Assembly (NCBI RefSeq): GCF_014635285.1
Contig: NZ_BMCR01000003.1
Location: 186,001 to 250,000 of the forward strand
DNA from: Stappia taiwanensis
Lineage (GTDB): Bacteria > Pseudomonadota > Alphaproteobacteria > Rhizobiales > Stappiaceae
DNA: 64,000 bases
Reading direction: 5' to 3'
Shown: positions 63,087 through 64,000 of the stretch, piece after piece
How the letters are laid out: each line of letters starts with the position of its first letter
Numbering within the stretch: position 1 is the first letter of the stretch
Position numbers and translations under genes: made by a program
Notes under the pieces: generated by a model
What the model was told of the DNA's origin: nothing
Seen by the model: only the letters and a program-made list of their open reading frames with translations
The model's database searches: none

Positions 63087-64000
<914 letters not shown>

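Overview
This 64 kb window is chromosomal, high-GC alphaproteobacterial DNA. The gene content fits the Hyphomicrobiales (Rhizobiales), perhaps a Stappia- or Pannonibacter-like genus; that placement is inference from gene families and layout, not a computed phylogeny. Supporting signs are a cpa/tad pilus locus in the Caulobacter/rhizobial arrangement with CtrA-like TTAACCAT motifs in its promoter regions, an Lrp-type PutR divergent from a PutA that lacks a DNA-binding domain, a DUF1194 protein, a MaoC-PTA fusion, and a form II coxSLM cluster. I see no rRNA, tRNA, insertion sequence, phage or CRISPR. Both ends cut through genes.

Layout: 0-2.6 kb, minus-strand operon of two RNA methyltransferases and an epimerase-like SDR. 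2.6-9 kb, coxG-coxS-coxL-coxM, a molybdenum hydroxylase of the form II type, followed by a beta-lactamase-fold serine hydrolase and a strong terminator. 9-14.4 kb, two orphan chemotaxis receptors and an SDR. 14.4-15.2 kb, bacterioferritin-associated ferredoxin overlapping bacterioferritin. 15.2-18.8 kb, a YnjBCD-type ABC importer. 18.9-22.7 kb, putR/putA for proline catabolism. 22.7-27.8 kb, an overlapping mgsA-glk-hrpB operon and a secreted von Willebrand A protein.

28.4-44.3 kb is the centrepiece: a plus-strand nucleoside uptake and salvage operon of about 16 kb. It reads SorC-family regulator, two BMP-family nucleoside-binding proteins separated by a terminator-like hairpin, a double-ABC ATPase, two permeases, cytidine deaminase, purine nucleoside phosphorylase, deoC, deoA, deoB, a phytanoyl-CoA-dioxygenase-family (Fe(II)/2-oxoglutarate) enzyme, adenosine deaminase, upp, a second SDR and ribokinase. 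Most junctions overlap or are only a few bases apart. Nucleosides are imported, deaminated and phosphorolysed; the sugar phosphates go through DeoB and DeoC to central metabolism, and uracil is recovered by Upp. The dioxygenase and SDR have no established role in this pathway and are the best candidates for new biochemistry.

44.4-50.7 kb holds a membrane-anchored aspartic protease, an acetylpolyamine-amidohydrolase-like deacetylase, a HAD hydrolase, a PhnD-like secreted binding protein, and an overlapping pta-ackA pair whose Pta is fused to a MaoC hydratase domain. 50.8-62.9 kb is a complete Flp/Tad pilus locus: minus-strand TadE/TadG-like pseudopilins and a short pilus/secretin N-terminal-domain protein, then plus-strand flp, cpaA, cpaB, cpaC, cpaD, cpaE, cpaF, tadB and tadC, and finally minus-strand tadD. 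The window ends inside an M17 leucyl aminopeptidase gene. Several gene starts were chosen by Shine-Dalgarno position and family length, and differ from the longest open frame.
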